Assembly (NCBI RefSeq): GCF_025963695.1
Contig: NZ_JAOQAH010000031.1
Coordinates: 1 to 64,000, forward strand
Direction of reading: 5' to 3'
Length of the DNA: 64,000 nt
Source of the DNA: Segetibacter sp.
GTDB lineage: Bacteria; Bacteroidota; Bacteroidia; Chitinophagales; Chitinophagaceae
The position numbers and the translations under genes were made by a program. The notes under the pieces are model-generated. The model was not told where the DNA came from. It worked only from the letters and a program-made list of their open reading frames with translations, and did not search any database. Of this stretch, positions 63,001-64,000 are shown in pieces; positions within the stretch are counted from its first letter, which is position 1, and each line of letters begins with the position of its first letter.

Positions 63001-63063
63001 TAGCAGTAGTTCGAAAATGATTAAATAAAATTTAAAAGCCCCTTTAGGGGTTGGGGTTAACAT

Positions 63064-64000
63064 ATGCTAAGCAGAGTTGCAGATACTATTTATTGGATGG
63101 CGCGATACATGGAAAGAACGCAGGGGATGCTTCAGATTTTGCGAACCAACTACATTTCTTCGCAGGATGAGATCAATGATTTTAGCTGGAAGCCTTTATT
63201 GAACACTTATGGAAGCGGACTAAATAAAGGAGAAATTGCAAAAATAGAGAAAGACACTCCGAAAGTTTTTGAATACCTGGTTTTGGATAAGTTGAATTCT
63301 TCGTCTGCCTATAACAACATCACACAGGCACGAGAAAACGCCCGTGCCATTCAGGATCACATAACGAAAGAATTGTGGCAATGCCTGAATAATTATTATC
63401 ATTTTGTACGTGAACCCGAAATTGAGAACCAGGTAAAATATGGCGACCCGGTAACAGCAATTGATTTGCTGATAAGACACGGACTATTATTTACCGGCAC
63501 CGTTAAAAATACGATGACGAGGGATGAAGGTTATACTTTTTTACACCTGGGCAAGTTTCTTGAACGTGGTATAATCACGACAGATATTCTGAGGATTAAA
63601 ATAAATGAAATAGAACCTGAAGGGTTTCAATCGGTAGATGCAAGGGGTTTAAGATATCTTTTGTATTCCCTTTTTGGCTACGAAATTTACATGAAAACTT
63701 ACAAAGGGAACTTTTCAATTGACCAGGTTTTGGAATTGGTTATTTATAACCCTTTTTTCCCACATTCCGTAATTTACAGCCTGGAGCAGTTGAACAAATA
63801 TTTTCAACGGCTGCAACCGGAAAGCTTGCCGGAGAATTATGAAGAGCTTGAATTTCTGATAGGAAAAAGTTTGAATAATGTCAAGTACAGCAATTTAGAA
63901 GCTGAAAATGTAAAATCGCTCAACCAGTTTTTGATCCAAACAAGAAAGGATTTAATAGAGATCGGAAATGCTTTTAGCCGATACTATTTTGGAAATAGTT
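63064..64000 (+). CDS. Alpha-E domain protein (DUF403), cut by the window end
   Basis: Open frame of 312 codons from the ATG at 63064 to the window edge, without a stop. It begins MLSRVADTIYWMARYMERTQ, the unmistakable start of the alpha-E family, and is helical throughout. Further family stretches are TQARENARAIQDHITKELWQ, FLHLGKFLERGIITTDILRI and NPFFPHSVIYSLEQLN. Alpha-E proteins are encoded next to circularly permuted ATP-grasp enzymes and often a transglutaminase, and are thought to assist the same peptide-forming pathway. The missing part should be short, since family members have about 310-330 residues. Confidence 0.92.
   Translation, partial: MLSRVADTIYWMARYMERTQGMLQILRTNYISSQDEINDFSWKPLLNTYGSGLNKGEIAKIEKDTPKVFEYLVLDKLNSSSAYNNITQARENARAIQDHITKELWQCLNNYYHFVREPEIENQVKYGDPVTAIDLLIRHGLLFTGTVKNTMTRDEGYTFLHLGKFLERGIITTDILRIKINEIEPEGFQSVDARGLRYLLYSLFGYEIYMKTYKGNFSIDQVLELVIYNPFFPHSVIYSLEQLNKYFQRLQPESLPENYEELEFLIGKSLNNVKYSNLEAENVKSLNQFLIQTRKDLIEIGNAFSRYYFGNS

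Overview
The window looks like a chromosomal segment of a Bacteroidota bacterium, most probably of the Chitinophagaceae. The reasons are two SusC/SusD outer-membrane pairs, TonB-dependent receptors, scarce Shine-Dalgarno sequences, many 'RRxF' exported oxidoreductases, a GlmU-like protein next to tpiA, and moderate-to-low GC. I see no tRNA or rRNA gene, no CRISPR array, no transposase and no prophage. Both ends are cut: base 1 lies just past the end of a SusD gene, and an alpha-E gene runs off at base 64000.

Bases 1-33 kb are a large sugar-acid and keto-sugar locus. On the minus strand lie SusC/SusD pair 2, a Gfo/Idh oxidoreductase, a ThuA protein, D-galactonate dehydratase (dgoD), an ACS-family MFS transporter, two more enolase-superfamily enzymes carrying twin-arginine-like leaders, and SusC/SusD pair 1. 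On the plus strand lie an SDR resembling D-mannonate oxidoreductase, a sugar isomerase-like protein, a beta-propeller/phosphoesterase fusion and a TonB receptor. A second minus-strand group holds DUF1080 (3-keto-disaccharide hydrolase family), three Gfo/Idh-type proteins, a sugar isomerase-like protein and an ExuT-like transporter. The combination suggests uptake of a uronate/aldonate-containing glycoside, redox (3-keto) cleavage in the periplasm, import of the sugar acids and dehydration to 2-keto-3-deoxy acids. No glycoside hydrolase of a classical family, no KDG/KDGal kinase or aldolase and no dedicated regulator is visible here.

Bases 33-47 kb are mostly housekeeping: rpiA, a glycosyltransferase, rsmG, a cbpA/cbpM chaperone pair, a metallo-beta-lactamase-fold hydrolase, a lone ECF sigma factor, several small unknown proteins, tpiA and a GlmU-like nucleotidyltransferase. 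Bases 45.9-53.4 kb hold a probable signalling module. It has a membrane-anchored ASKHA-fold-like protein with a coiled-coil partner, a PAS histidine kinase, and a TerY-P-type triad (VWA protein, PP2C phosphatase, protein kinase with zinc ribbon and FHA-like tail). Bases 53.7-64 kb carry cutC, a 2,3-diketo-L-gulonate reductase-like gene, an SDR, a SemiSWEET, guanine deaminase, a YhcH/YiaL protein, an M1 peptidase and the start of a circularly permuted ATP-grasp / alpha-E operon.

The most unusual signal is a family of about 18 dispersed intergenic elements of about 60 bp. Each has a conserved box A (GTACAAG followed by a small dyad, GYGACRC) and a box B ending in an A-run. The dyad arms vary in a matched way (C with G, or T with A) in every well-preserved copy. 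Two pairs lie in inverted orientation, and none lies inside an accepted gene. They resemble REP/REPIN-type elements. A second non-coding signal is a three-way-junction-like structure between dgoD and the downstream transporter gene.
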